Source: Betaproteobacteria bacterium (lineage in GTDB: Bacteria; Pseudomonadota; Gammaproteobacteria; Burkholderiales; SG8-41). From it: a DNA stretch of 6,466 bases. Below are positions 6,392-6,466 of the stretch, one piece after another (the stretch's first letter is position 1; every line of letters begins with the position of its first letter). The stretch covers positions 1 through 6,466 of the forward strand of contig JAIOOZ010000258.1 in the NCBI GenBank assembly GCA_021414185.1, written 5' to 3'. The translations under genes and the position numbers were made by a program. The notes under the pieces are model-generated. The model searched no databases, was not told the DNA's origin, and saw nothing but the letters and a program-made list of their open reading frames with translations.

Positions 6392-6466
6392 TCAATACAT
6401 GAACTGCCCGCCGTTGACATGGATGACCTGCCCCGAAAGAAACGCCCCGCTGTCGCCCGCCAGGTA
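6392..6466 (-). CDS. SDR family oxidoreductase, C-terminal end (partial)
   Basis: Only the last 24 residues and the TGA stop lie inside the window; the gene begins beyond the right edge. The visible tail has the sequence LSGQVIHVNGG followed by QFMY. This is the conserved C-terminal signature of classical short-chain dehydrogenases/reductases (FabG-like: a TGQ-x-x-x-V-x-GG turn after the substrate-binding helix). The family catalyses NAD(P)-dependent oxidation or reduction of alcohols and ketones, often 3-hydroxyacyl thioesters. The catalytic Ser-Tyr-Lys and the Rossmann glycine motif are outside the window, so neither activity nor cofactor choice can be judged. It is the most upstream gene seen in this co-directional group and is followed after 59 bases by a MaoC-like gene, which fits a role as a hydroxyacyl-CoA dehydrogenase in the same pathway (inference). 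Confidence 0.88.
   Translation of the reverse strand, partial: YLAGDSGAFLSGQVIHVNGGQFMY

Overview
The window is a single-strand block of genes, all read on the minus strand. It carries seven protein genes, five of them complete: an SDR oxidoreductase (only its last 24 residues are inside), two small MaoC-like hotdog proteins, an acyl-CoA synthetase of the NDP-forming type, a Bug/TctC periplasmic binding protein, an acyl-CoA carboxyltransferase (beta subunit type), and a second Bug protein whose C-terminus runs off the left edge. No RNA gene, insertion sequence, CRISPR array or long repeat is visible. No intergenic space exceeds about 60 bases.

The high GC content, the strong GC bias at third codon positions and above all two Bug-type tripartite tricarboxylate transporter (TTT) binding proteins in one operon suggest a betaproteobacterium, most likely of the Burkholderiales. 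Expansion of Bug genes is a hallmark of Bordetella, Achromobacter, Cupriavidus and relatives. This is inference from gene content; no marker gene is present.

Layout in transcription order, right to left: SDR end (6466-6392), 59 bases, MaoC-like protein 1 (6332-5892), 11-base overlap, MaoC-like protein 2 (5902-5486), 7 bases, acyl-CoA synthetase (5478-3310), 33 bases, Bug protein 1 (3276-2302), 4 bases, carboxyltransferase (2297-750), 35 bases, Bug protein 2 (714 to beyond position 1). The tight spacing, the overlap and the lack of any visible terminator or promoter point to one operon that extends past both ends of the window.

The genes read as a catabolic unit for an organic acid. Periplasmic Bug proteins would capture the acid, the ligase would activate it to a CoA thioester at the cost of ATP, the hotdog pair would hydrate or dehydrate an enoyl/3-hydroxyacyl-CoA, the SDR would oxidise a hydroxyl group, and the carboxyltransferase would add, remove or transfer a carboxyl group. 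The substrate cannot be read from the sequence. The most notable point is that the two adjacent hotdog proteins each lack a different half of the usual MaoC Asp/His dyad. The carboxyltransferase is also divergent at its first oxyanion-hole motif and has no biotin carboxylase or biotin carrier gene beside it in the window.
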